A stretch of 64,000 bases of DNA from JAJDAH01 sp964487605 (lineage in GTDB: Bacteria > Myxococcota_A > Polyangia > Polyangiales > Polyangiaceae): NCBI GenBank assembly GCA_964487605.1, contig CAZARU010000023.1:10734-74733 (forward strand). Direction: 5' to 3'. Below the pieces are notes generated by a model. The model had not been told where the DNA came from. It did not search any database and worked only from the letters and a program-made list of their open reading frames with translations. How positions within the stretch are numbered: position 1 is the first letter of the stretch; each line of letters begins with the position of its first letter. The translations under genes and the position numbers were made by a program. Below, one piece after another: positions 7,426-15,893 of this stretch.

Positions 7426-9017
7426 CGCAGGCCTCCGAGCAGGATGCCGGTGTGAAAGGTGGTGTCGGCGGTGTCCGGCTCGAGCGCGTCGAGGACGGTG
7501 ACCCCCACCGTTCCGCTGGAGTGGACGGCGACGGCCGCCCTGCCGCCATCGCGCCCCTCGATGTCGTGGACCGCGATGATGTCCCGCTCTATTTCGAGGG
7601 AACGCGGGTGCAGCGTGTCGAGATCGACGCTGGCGAAGCGGCGCGTGCCGGTGCGAACGGCCCACGCGCGACCGCCGTCGGGAGCGACGCCGACGTCGAA
7701 GTTCGCCGCCTCGGTGAGCATGGGGAAGGCGGTGCGGTTCTCGAGGTCGAGGACGTAGAATTCGGTGGCGCTCGCGTTGACCAGGAGCTTGCGCTTCTGG
7801 TTCGCGGCTCCGGGCACGTCGCGGACCTCGCGCACCTGCATGCCGATGTTGCTGGCCTCTACCGAGCGGAACGGCTTGCCTGCCGTCCTGCCGAGCGCCC
7901 AGTAGGCAATGCCGTCCTCGACGGTAGCGTCCCAGAGGAGGGCCACGTCGGAGGCGCCCCCCGTGGCGCCGACCTCCTCGGTGACGCGCGCGAGCCGAGC
8001 ATAGGGACCGGGAAGGTCGATGAAGTCCGTGACGATCGTGGAGGGGTCGATGAGCGCCGCCTTGCGCTGCGACGGGACCAGCGCCGCGAGGCGAAGTCCA
8101 CCGTCCGTCATGACGAAGTCGATGGATGTCGGCTGGGCGTTCACGTCCGCCGCGTTGACGTTGATCTTGAAGTCCTTGCCCGGATCCGCAGGCGGACCCA
8201 GCTCGAGCAGGACCACGTTCGAATCGTTCGCCAGCCGGATGGCGATCTTGGCGTCCGTCGCATCGTCGGGATCGCCGTCGTGGAAGGCGACCTCCGCGGG
8301 GCGCGCCGCCGCGCCCGTCGACGTCTTCGGGAGGATGATCGTCACCGGATCACGCTCCAGATGCGCGAGATCGAGCAGGTGCACGTCCTGCTCCGTCTCG
8401 ATGAGGAGGAAGCGGCGTGGCGGGCCGCTGGGGACGGCCAGCTCCGACGTGTAGGTCAGCCGCTGAGGGCGACCTCCGAAGCTGCGGATCGTCTTGGTGA
8501 CGGGCGCCGCCCCGCCTTGCGACAGATCGATGAGGATGAGCTCGTTCGGGTTGACGACCACGCCGCCGGAGTCGAAGACCGTGATCCACCGACCCAGCGG
8601 ATCGACCGCGAGGCCGGTGAGCGGATCCGTGAGCGGATACCGCTCGATGGCGCTCGGGTTCGTCGTGCCACCCAGCACCGTCAGCGAAGGAAGCTCGTCC
8701 TTCGGGTGGCGCCGCGGCTGCACTCCGGACGACAGCACGAACAGCCGCTCGAGGTCGGGCGACGTGGCCGTGGCCGCGACGTTCTCCCCGACGTCGAACG
8801 CTTCGAGACCGATGCCGTGATTGGACCGGGCGGTGAGCATCACGACACGGCTCAGGACCGGGTCGAGCACGGCCACCGCCCCCGCCAGGCCCACGGTGGT
8901 GACGGGATGGTCGACCCGCGCGTCGAAGGCTTCCGGTCGATCGCCGCAGCCGGCCAGCAGCAGCGCAGCGACGGGGACCGCGAGGGTCGCCCAGGGGGTC
9001 GTCGTCTTGGTTCTCAT
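7422..9017 (-). CDS. Predicted beta-propeller lipoprotein (third of tandem set)
   Basis: Protein of 531 aa with a canonical lipobox LAGC (Cys24). The mature part is a series of short beta-repeats (LERLFVLSSG, LTGLAVDPLGRWITVFDSGG, NELILIDLSQGG, VHLLDLAHLERD) like a seven-bladed YVTN/WD40-type propeller. It is a more divergent relative of the two genes upstream and lacks their long Gly-rich spacer. It is coupled to both neighbours by ATGA overlaps at 9014-9017 and 7422-7425. Probable role: an envelope-tethered binding scaffold (inference). Confidence 0.75.
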   Translation of the reverse strand: MRTKTTTPWATLAVPVAALLLAGCGDRPEAFDARVDHPVTTVGLAGAVAVLDPVLSRVVMLTARSNHGIGLEAFDVGENVAATATSPDLERLFVLSSGVQPRRHPKDELPSLTVLGGTTNPSAIERYPLTDPLTGLAVDPLGRWITVFDSGGVVVNPNELILIDLSQGGAAPVTKTIRSFGGRPQRLTYTSELAVPSGPPRRFLLIETEQDVHLLDLAHLERDPVTIILPKTSTGAAARPAEVAFHDGDPDDATDAKIAIRLANDSNVVLLELGPPADPGKDFKINVNAADVNAQPTSIDFVMTDGGLRLAALVPSQRKAALIDPSTIVTDFIDLPGPYARLARVTEEVGATGGASDVALLWDATVEDGIAYWALGRTAGKPFRSVEASNIGMQVREVRDVPGAANQKRKLLVNASATEFYVLDLENRTAFPMLTEAANFDVGVAPDGGRAWAVRTGTRRFASVDLDTLHPRSLEIERDIIAVHDIEGRDGGRAAVAVHSSGTVGVTVLDALEPDTADTTFHTGILLGGLR

Positions 9018-10621
9018 TCGATCACCTTCGATCCCAGCTCGAATCCGGTCAGGGTGCGCACCTCGCCGGAGGCGAAGTCGAGGAAGGTGATGCGCCCCTC
9101 GGGATGGAGCTGCGACACGTAGCCCTTGCCCGCGGCGGGCACGATGCCCGTAGCGAGCGGCGCGCTCGCCAGCGGCACGTAGTCGATCTGAAGGGACGGG
9201 AGCGCCACCACGTGAACGCCGAAGCTCCGGCGCAGATCTTCACGAACCGTGACGAGCGCGCGATCCGAGTGCGGGCCGGGCGCGAGCGCGACGGCCTGGG
9301 GCGGCGCGTCGGTTCCGACGATCTTCGGTGAGCGCGCGGGCGCCGTGGGGATCACGCTGAAGGCTCCCAGCTTCGCGGACGATCCGGGCTGCTGCAGCGC
9401 CACGGCGTGCGCGCCGTCGTCGGCGACGAACACCGCGAGAACGGGCGTCTTCACCGTCACCGTGCGATGCGCGACCCAGCGACGCTCGTCGGAGAGCTCG
9501 ACGATGGTCACGTGGTCCGTGGGCAGTGCGTTCGTGTAGAGGAGCGCCACGTCCGCTCCGGCGCCCAGGGTCACGCTGCCGAACGGCTCGTCGCCAATCC
9601 GCACCGTCTCGATGACGGACGCATCGGTCATCGCCTCGGGGAGCGGGAGCACGACGACCTCGGACCGCTCGCGAACGACCGCGATGGCGAGGTCCCCCGC
9701 CGCGCTCACGTCGAGATCCGTGACGAAGCCACCCAGGGTGACGGCCGTGCGCTCACCCGTCCCGAGATCGACGAAGGCCACGTCGGCGCTGCCGTCGCGG
9801 CGCACCACGGCGATGCCCTCGGGGAGCAGGGTGACGTCCCGCGAGGCGGGGCTCTCCAGCGGGTCCTCGGACACCTCGACGAGGGCCTCGACGCGAGGTC
9901 CCGCGTCCCCCAGCGCGAGCACGCTGACACCGGGCTCGGTCACGGCGAAGATGCGCTCACCGTCGGCAGAGAACGCGACCTTCGTGGGCCGGTAGCCGAC
10001 CGAGAGCCGCTGCGCGAATCCTTCGGCGGAGTCGAGATCGATCACCGTGACGTCCTGGAAACCGTCCGTGGGGTCGGGGTTCTCCACCCTGCGCGCGTCG
10101 GTCCACGCCACCGCCCAGCGGCCCGACGGTCCGATGGACCACGCGTTGGCGCCACCGTGCGTCTCGAACGTGCGGCTCTGCACGGCGCCGTCACCGTCGA
10201 CGCGGAACAGCGTCGCGTCGTGGCTGGACACGTTGAGCACGACCGCGACGTTGGCGCCGCCTGCTCGGTCGTCCGAGACGGCGGCGACGTGCGTCGGCTC
10301 GAAGCCCGCCTCGAGCGTCTGCACCTCGAAGGTGACCGCGTCGATGAGGGCCACCTGCCCGCTCTCCGGGTTCGCGGACCAGACGTACTTGCCCGTGGTC
10401 ACCGGCGCGAGGAACGTGGCCTCGAGCTCCTGCTCCGGCGGCGGCCCGCCGCCCGTGCCGCCGGCTCCTCCCACACCCGGCACGCCCGCCGCATCACTCA
10501 GGGACCCTCCACCGCCGGGGGCAAAGCCCTTGCCGCCGCCGCTGGCGTCCGACGACCCGCACCGAAAGAGGGCGAGGACGAGCGGCGCGAGCAGGCTGAT
10601 TCGAAGGAGCAGGCGCCGCAT
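9014..10621 (-). CDS. Predicted beta-propeller lipoprotein (second of tandem set)
   Basis: Protein of 535 aa. The signal sequence ends in ALFRC (Cys21), with Arg at -1, which is atypical for a lipobox. A Gly/Ser-rich spacer (~23-55) precedes propeller blades (GKYVWSANPESGQVALIDA, HVAAVSDD, FAVTEPGVSVLALGDAG, DLDVSAAGDLAIAVVRE). It is strongly similar along its length to the product of 10625-12229, indicating tandem duplication. The upstream paralog ends 3 bases before this start, and the downstream gene overlaps by ATGA. Confidence 0.8.
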   Translation of the reverse strand: MRRLLLRISLLAPLVLALFRCGSSDASGGGKGFAPGGGGSLSDAAGVPGVGGAGGTGGGPPPEQELEATFLAPVTTGKYVWSANPESGQVALIDAVTFEVQTLEAGFEPTHVAAVSDDRAGGANVAVVLNVSSHDATLFRVDGDGAVQSRTFETHGGANAWSIGPSGRWAVAWTDARRVENPDPTDGFQDVTVIDLDSAEGFAQRLSVGYRPTKVAFSADGERIFAVTEPGVSVLALGDAGPRVEALVEVSEDPLESPASRDVTLLPEGIAVVRRDGSADVAFVDLGTGERTAVTLGGFVTDLDVSAAGDLAIAVVRERSEVVVLPLPEAMTDASVIETVRIGDEPFGSVTLGAGADVALLYTNALPTDHVTIVELSDERRWVAHRTVTVKTPVLAVFVADDGAHAVALQQPGSSAKLGAFSVIPTAPARSPKIVGTDAPPQAVALAPGPHSDRALVTVREDLRRSFGVHVVALPSLQIDYVPLASAPLATGIVPAAGKGYVSQLHPEGRITFLDFASGEVRTLTGFELGSKVIE

Positions 10622-10624
10622 GGT

Positions 10625-12229
10625 TCAGGTTCCGTCCACGACCTTCGCGTCCAGCTCGAAGCCGGTCAGCGTCCGCACCTTCCCGTCGTCCAGATCGATG
10701 AACGTGAGGCGCCCCTCCGGGTGCTGCTGCGCGACGAACGCTCGACGCGCACTCGCGACGATGCCCGACGCGATGGGCGGGCTGGAGAGCTCGATGCGGT
10801 CCACGCGCAGATCCGGCAGACCCACCAGGTACGCCTCGAACACGCCGCGTCGATCGTCCCGCGTGGTGACGACGGCGCGATCGGACGTCGGGGACAGCGC
10901 GACCCCGAAGGGCGGGGCGTCGGTTCCCTGGATCTTGGGGGGGAGCAGCGCCGTCACCGGGAACACGCTGAACGCGCCCGGGCGCTGGCTGCCCGCGCCG
11001 GGATGCAGCAGCGCGACGGCGTGGCGAGCATCCGGCGTCGGAAACACGGCATTCACGGGCGCCTTGAGCGCGAGGGTGCGGTGGTCGAGGAACGTCTCGC
11101 CGATCGCCGTCTTGATGGCGGTGAGGCGATCGTTCGGCTCGGCGTTGGTGAAGACGAGCGCAGTCTCGCCGCCGGAGGAGAGCACGACGCTCCCGAAGCG
11201 CTCGCCATCGATGCCCTTGGTGCTCACGACGGAGGGGTCGTCGAGGATCGCGGGGACGCGGATCACCGCCACGCCGGACGACGTCTCGGTCCGGAACGCT
11301 GCGACCGCCACCTGGCCGTCTTCGCTGAGATCGAGATCCGTTACGATGCCCGCGATGGGCACGTGGACGATCGCGCCATCTTCGAGGGTTACGACGTCGA
11401 TCTCGCTGCGATTCGTGCGGCGCACGAGGGCCAGGGCGCCATCCGGCGTCAGCGCGACGTCGCGCGACGCCGGGTCGTCGAACACGTCGTCACTCAGCGC
11501 GACGTCCCGATGGACGGAGGGTGCGTCCCCCAGGTCGATCACGGTCACGCCCGGCTCGGTGACCGCGAGGACGCGATCCTCCGCCGCGTCGAACACGACT
11601 TGCGTCGGGCGATAGCCGACGGTGAGCCGCGTCGCGCCCGGGGGCGTCTCGCTCGTGTCGATGACGGTGATGTCCTGAAAGCCCTCCGTCGCGTCGGGGT
11701 TCGCGACACCGGCGGCGTCGCTCCACGCGACCATCCAGCGTCCGGAGCGGCTCACGCTCCAGGCGTTGGCGCCCCGGTGAATCGCCACGGTCTCGACGGT
11801 CACGGCATCCCCCACGTCGGTGAGCAGCGTCGCGTCGTGGCTCGAGGCGTTGATGACCGCCACGCGATCCGCCGAGGCGTCGCCCGCGAGGGGTACCGCC
11901 GTCAGGTGGGTGGGCGCCGCACCCGCCTCGATGGTGCGCACGGAGAGCGACTGAGCGTCGACGATCGCGATGCGGCCGCTGTCGGGGTTCGCCGTCCACA
12001 CGAAGCGACCCGTCGCGACCGGGGCGCGGAACGAGCCTTCACGCTCCGTCTCGGGCGGCGGAGTTCCCGTCGTCCCTCCCGCACCGAAGGACCCGCCGTC
12101 GAGCGAGCCGCCGCCGAACCCGTCGTCCCCGGCGCGCGCACCGAACTCGGCCTGACCCCCGGCCGCGCAGCGAGCGACCGCACCCGCGACGAGCAGGAGC
12201 AGCGCCACCGACGATCCGCGCGAACTCAC
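10625..12229 (-). CDS. Predicted beta-propeller lipoprotein (first of tandem set)
   Basis: Protein of 534 aa from GTG 12229. GGGAGG lies about 10 bases upstream, and this start places a hydrophobic signal at the N terminus and matches the length of its paralog. The longer open frame to 12349 begins with non-signal-like Arg/Pro sequence. The signal ends VARC with Arg20-Cys21, the same unusual -1 Arg as its neighbour. A Gly-rich spacer is followed by a propeller (GRFVWTANPDSGRIAIVDA, YRPTQVVFDAAEDRVLAV, DLDLSEDGQVAVAAF). It appears to be the first gene of the cluster running down to 6466. Confidence 0.78.
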   Translation of the reverse strand: MSSRGSSVALLLLVAGAVARCAAGGQAEFGARAGDDGFGGGSLDGGSFGAGGTTGTPPPETEREGSFRAPVATGRFVWTANPDSGRIAIVDAQSLSVRTIEAGAAPTHLTAVPLAGDASADRVAVINASSHDATLLTDVGDAVTVETVAIHRGANAWSVSRSGRWMVAWSDAAGVANPDATEGFQDITVIDTSETPPGATRLTVGYRPTQVVFDAAEDRVLAVTEPGVTVIDLGDAPSVHRDVALSDDVFDDPASRDVALTPDGALALVRRTNRSEIDVVTLEDGAIVHVPIAGIVTDLDLSEDGQVAVAAFRTETSSGVAVIRVPAILDDPSVVSTKGIDGERFGSVVLSSGGETALVFTNAEPNDRLTAIKTAIGETFLDHRTLALKAPVNAVFPTPDARHAVALLHPGAGSQRPGAFSVFPVTALLPPKIQGTDAPPFGVALSPTSDRAVVTTRDDRRGVFEAYLVGLPDLRVDRIELSSPPIASGIVASARRAFVAQQHPEGRLTFIDLDDGKVRTLTGFELDAKVVDGT

Positions 12230-12386
12230 TTGACCGAGCCTCCCAGGATCCGAGCTTCGGCTGCAAGGTCCGCGCCACTGGCAGCGTGGCGCAGGGCTCG
12301 GCAGCGACGAGGGCGAATGCCGCCGCGCCTCACCCCGCACGTGGCGCAATGCGCGACATTCGTGTCACGCGGCCCGCGGTGGGCGC

Positions 12387-13619
12387 CTACGGGGCGGTGA
12401 CCCCGGCCCGACCCTGCTTCGCGAAGTACGCGCGCAGCACGTCGCGGGCCAGGACGGGACCCTTGATGCGCCAGAGCGGCGTGTTCACGACGAGTGCGGC
12501 GATGGCCACCTCGGGCTTGTCGGCGGGGGCGAAGCCGACGAACCACGTGTAGTGCCGGTTCTCCTTGTGCCGGGTGAGCGTTCCGGTCTTGCCGGCGATG
12601 GCCATGGCGGGAATGAACCCCCGACCCTTCGCGTCGTGAAAGGTCTTGTAGCCGGAGCCGTTGGCCACGGTTTCCACCATCATCCGAGTCACTTCCCTCG
12701 CGGTCTCCGGCTTGATGGCGCGGCGGAGCACCACGGGCCCCCCTTCGTCCTCCCAGACGACGTCCTCGCCGTCGAACACCTTGCGCACGATGCGAGGGGC
12801 GAGCGCGACGCCGCCGTTGGCGACCGCCTGGGCGATGCTCGCCGCAAGCAGCGGGGAAAGGCTCGTGTGCCAGAACCCGGCGGCCGCACGCGCGAACTCC
12901 AGCGGATCCTGCGGAATGTCGATCTGGGAGGGCTCGTTCTCGACGACGAAGGGCACGGGCGCCCCGAAGCCGAACGCGCCGCCCACCTCGGTCAGGTCCT
13001 CGGGCGTCAGGTGCTTCTGCGCGAGTCGCCCGAACACGACGTTGATGCTCCGCCCCATCGCCATGCCGAGCGTCGCGCACCACTTGTCGCGCCGCGCGTC
13101 CTGCTCGAGCTCGTCGGGCATGATGCGACTCTTGCCGCCGTGGTAGCACTGCTCGGTCTTCGCGGAGAGATCCGCCTTCTCGACGAACGCCGCTCCGGAG
13201 ACGACCTTGAAGATGCTGGCCGCCGGCGGCTCGGCCCGAGCGTTCACGTCGAAGGGCTCGCCGTCGTTCACGTGGCTGGCGTACGCGAGCAGCTCGCCCG
13301 TCTTCACGTCCATCATCACGACGCCCGCCTCGGGGACGCGGTACTTGCGCATCGCCGTTCGGGCCGCGCGCTGAACGACCGGATCGAGCGTCAGCTCAGC
13401 CAGGCGTCCGCCGTCGAGCGGCGCGACGACGCGGCGGGGACGCAGCTTGACGCGCGTCAGATCGATGCCGCTCACCGGAGGGGCCTTCTTGGCCTCCCTC
13501 TGCGAGGCCAGCTTGCGCAAGGGGTTCTCGATCGAGACGCTCCCGCGCACCACGGGGACGAGCGCGACGATGATCCCGAGGGCGGCCCCGAGTCCCACGA
13601 TGCGGCTCCAGCGCCTCAT
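12387..13619 (-). CDS. Short penicillin-binding protein transpeptidase
   Basis: Protein of 410 aa with an N-terminal signal anchor (RIVGLGAALGIIVALVPVV). The transpeptidase motifs are complete: SIFK with nucleophile Ser135 and Lys138, SIN at 191-193, and KTGT at 344-347. It cross-links peptidoglycan on the periplasmic face. It is much shorter than FtsI or PBP2: there is no pedestal/dimerisation domain of usual size, only ~110 residues before the catalytic Ser. Two Cys (EQCYHGG, DKWCATLG) flank an insertion between the first two motifs and could pair. It precedes the propeller cluster by 157 bases on the same strand. Confidence 0.9.
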   Translation of the reverse strand: MRRWSRIVGLGAALGIIVALVPVVRGSVSIENPLRKLASQREAKKAPPVSGIDLTRVKLRPRRVVAPLDGGRLAELTLDPVVQRAARTAMRKYRVPEAGVVMMDVKTGELLAYASHVNDGEPFDVNARAEPPAASIFKVVSGAAFVEKADLSAKTEQCYHGGKSRIMPDELEQDARRDKWCATLGMAMGRSINVVFGRLAQKHLTPEDLTEVGGAFGFGAPVPFVVENEPSQIDIPQDPLEFARAAAGFWHTSLSPLLAASIAQAVANGGVALAPRIVRKVFDGEDVVWEDEGGPVVLRRAIKPETAREVTRMMVETVANGSGYKTFHDAKGRGFIPAMAIAGKTGTLTRHKENRHYTWFVGFAPADKPEVAIAALVVNTPLWRIKGPVLARDVLRAYFAKQGRAGVTAP

Positions 13620-13698
13620 GCTCGCGTCGAGTTACCGAGCGAAGGCCCAAACGGCCAAGAACGTGGGAGCTCCCCGGCGCGAGGTTATGGAAGCGAGC

Positions 13699-14583
13699 TC
13701 AGGGCGCGATGCACACGCCGTACTGCGTCCCGTCCTGCGTGGGCGACGTCGTGAGCGGCGTGCAGATCTCGTTCGTCGTCGTGTCGCAGTCCGTCGCCAT
13801 GCCGATGCGGCACCACTTCAGGCAGTCCTCCGCCATCGTGTTCGGGTTCCCGACGCAGAGGTAGCCGGGCGCGCAGGACGACGCGTTGCCCCCGGAGCAA
13901 GCTCCGGGTCCCTTCCCCGTGCCCGCGGTGATGCACTCGGTGACCGCGTCGAGAAAGAGACACGACATGCCCGGGCCGCACACGTCGCCCGGGGCGACCG
14001 GATTGCATCCCGCCGTGCAGGCCTTCGATCCCGGGACGGTCACCTCCATGCCGGAGACCACCGCCCGGATCGGCTGGCACTGGCTCAGCGCCCCCAGACA
14101 GTCCGACGCTTCGTTGCACAGCGGCTTGCACCCACCGAAGAGGCACAGGGAGCCGGCCGCGCAGTGGATGTTCAGGAACGGTGCGCACGACTGGAACGGC
14201 AGGGCGTTGCCGTCCCGGACGCACTGCGTGCGGCCCGCCTTGAGATCGATGATCTCGCACTTGTCGCCCACGCCGCAGCCGCACTGCGGCAGCGCTCCGC
14301 AGGTCCCCTCGGGCGTCGGCGGATCACACCGGGGCGCATCGAACGACCCCTCGAGGAACCCGCCGCCACCGGTGCCGCCCGAGGCGTCGGAAGCCGGCGC
14401 ATCGGTTCCGACGTCGGGGCTTCCGACGTCGGGGGCCGCGTCCACGCCGCCGGACCCCGAGGCACCGCCGGGGCCTCCGCCGGTGCCCGCACCGCCCTCG
14501 GCACCCGCCGGGGAGGCCGTGCCGGACGAGCAGCCCAGCGCGAGAATGCAGGCGAGAAGGCGGGCAGCAAGTGTCGGCGTCAT
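13699..14583 (-). CDS. Cys-rich predicted lipoprotein
   Basis: Protein of 294 aa from ATG 14583, giving the lipobox-like LALGC (Cys18). A Gly/Ser/Asp-rich spacer runs to about residue 80, followed by a Cys-rich domain with many C-x(3-8)-C pairs (CGALPQCGCGVGDKCEII, CAAGSLCLFGGCKPLC). This pattern is frequent in disulfide-bonded extracellular lipoproteins of myxobacteria. No enzymatic motif is seen. It is divergent from the Gly-rich lipoprotein at 14712, across a 128-base shared upstream region. Confidence 0.75.
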   Translation of the reverse strand: MTPTLAARLLACILALGCSSGTASPAGAEGGAGTGGGPGGASGSGGVDAAPDVGSPDVGTDAPASDASGGTGGGGFLEGSFDAPRCDPPTPEGTCGALPQCGCGVGDKCEIIDLKAGRTQCVRDGNALPFQSCAPFLNIHCAAGSLCLFGGCKPLCNEASDCLGALSQCQPIRAVVSGMEVTVPGSKACTAGCNPVAPGDVCGPGMSCLFLDAVTECITAGTGKGPGACSGGNASSCAPGYLCVGNPNTMAEDCLKWCRIGMATDCDTTTNEICTPLTTSPTQDGTQYGVCIAP

Positions 14584-14711
14584 CGGGAGCGCAAGCACGC
14601 GAAGGGCTGGTGGGAGTCTAGTCGGTGCCGGTGGGCGGCGCGAGCGGGGAGGGCCGCTGCTTGATCTCGGAGCCGAATCAGCGAAGGCTTCCGGCTGACG
14701 AGGGCCAATCG

Positions 14712-15854
14712 ATGAAGTCGGGACTGTGGCTGGCAGCGGGCACGGCGATCGCAGCGGCGATCGCGTGCGGGGGCGACGACGCGGGCGATCTCTTCAGCGC
14801 GGAGGACGCCGGAGGCGCCGAGGCGAGCGGTGGCGCGTCCGCCGCGACGGGCAGTGGAGGCGCGGGTGGCCGGGACGCGTCGTCGAGCGGCGGGTCGTCC
14901 GGCAGCGGCGGATCATCGGGCTCGGGCAACGCGGGGGGTGACGGTGGCTCGGCCGCCGGTGGCTCCGGGTCGGGCGGTGACGGCGGCGCGCCGGGCGGTG
15001 CAGCGGGTGACGGCGGGATCGGTGGTGACGCGGGCGCGAGCGGTGGCGCTGCCGGTAGCAGCGCAGGTTTCGGCGGATCCGCCGGCTCGGGAGGTGCGGG
15101 AGGCGGTACCGCGGGCAGCGGTGGAGCCGGCGGCGCGGGCGGTTCCTCCGGTTCCGGAGCAACGGGCGGAGCCGGTGGAACGTCCGGAGCCGGTGGAACG
15201 TCCGGAGCCGGTGGAACGTCCGGAGCCGGCGGAACGGCGGGATCCGGCGGGACGGGTGGCTCCTCGGGCTCCGGCGGGTTGGGCGGTTCCTCCGGTTCCG
15301 GAGCAACGGGCGGCGCCGGCGGAACGGCGGGCGCAGGTGGAACGTCAGGAGCCGGTGGAACGTCAGGCTCCGGCGGAACGGCGGGCGCAGGTGGAACGGC
15401 GGGATCCGGCGGAACATCGGGATCCGGTGGAACGGCGGGATCCGGCGGAACGGCGGGATCCGGTGGAACGGGAGGCTCCGGTGGAACGGGAGGCTTCGGC
15501 GGCTTCGGCGGCTTCGGCGGCTTCGGTGGCTTCGGTGCCTTTGGGGGCTTCGGCGGAACGGGCGGAACCGGCGGCGGTGGTCCGAGCTGCTCGGACCTGC
15601 TGGGTGAAGTGCAGCGAACGCTCGCGAGCGCCAAGTCCTGCGCGCCGACCCTGCCGGTGGTCCAGTGTGACGGTCGTGTCGAGGGCGTGTGCTGCACCGA
15701 GTCCGTCAACCCGGCCAATCAGGGCGCGATCCAGGAGTACCTCGCGGCCCTGAAGGCGTGGAAGGACGCGGGTTGCACGACGGCGTGTCCCGCCTGCGTC
15801 CAGCCGAGCGGCACGTGCAGCTCTGCGGGCACCCTCTCGGGGCGCTGTCGCTGA
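14712..15854 (+). CDS. Gly/Ser-rich low-complexity predicted lipoprotein with Cys-containing tail
   Basis: Protein of 380 aa from ATG 14712. The signal sequence ends AIAC (Cys19). Residues ~30-295 are almost entirely Gly, Ser, Ala and Thr in GGTSGAGG-like repeats. The C-terminal ~85 residues form a small conserved-looking domain with about eight Cys (CSDLLGEVQRTL, CAPTLPVVQC, GVCCTES, CTTACPAC). The Gly region would give a long flexible spacer holding the small domain away from the membrane. Function unknown. Confidence 0.75.
   Translation: MKSGLWLAAGTAIAAAIACGGDDAGDLFSAEDAGGAEASGGASAATGSGGAGGRDASSSGGSSGSGGSSGSGNAGGDGGSAAGGSGSGGDGGAPGGAAGDGGIGGDAGASGGAAGSSAGFGGSAGSGGAGGGTAGSGGAGGAGGSSGSGATGGAGGTSGAGGTSGAGGTSGAGGTAGSGGTGGSSGSGGLGGSSGSGATGGAGGTAGAGGTSGAGGTSGSGGTAGAGGTAGSGGTSGSGGTAGSGGTAGSGGTGGSGGTGGFGGFGGFGGFGGFGAFGGFGGTGGTGGGGPSCSDLLGEVQRTLASAKSCAPTLPVVQCDGRVEGVCCTESVNPANQGAIQEYLAALKAWKDAGCTTACPACVQPSGTCSSAGTLSGRCR
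15171..15495 (+). repeat. 18-nt in-frame minisatellite coding Gly-rich spacer
   Basis: Units of the type ggaacgtccggagccggt recur many times, some perfectly (around 15175-15231) and others with substitutions such as ggaacggcgggatccggt. They encode GTSGAG and GTAGSG. The homogeneity suggests slippage or unequal exchange, so the spacer length is probably variable between strains. Confidence 0.85.
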
Positions 15855-15893
15855 CGTGCGCGTGACGCGTGTGACACGCTCCGACGCTTGCGC

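Noticed and set aside
9407..12400. Plus-strand open frame of 997 codons opposite the propeller lipoproteins
   Set aside because: The product is Arg/His/Asp-rich with no domain, while the minus strand gives signal peptides and clear propeller repeats. GC-rich antisense frames are commonly open.
15171..15495. Possible CRISPR array
   Set aside because: The 18-nt units are contiguous, in frame and without unique spacers.
14678..15718. Minus-strand Pro-rich frame opposite the Gly-rich lipoprotein
   Set aside because: It is the complement of a Gly/Ser minisatellite; the plus-strand frame has signal, lipobox and a Cys domain.
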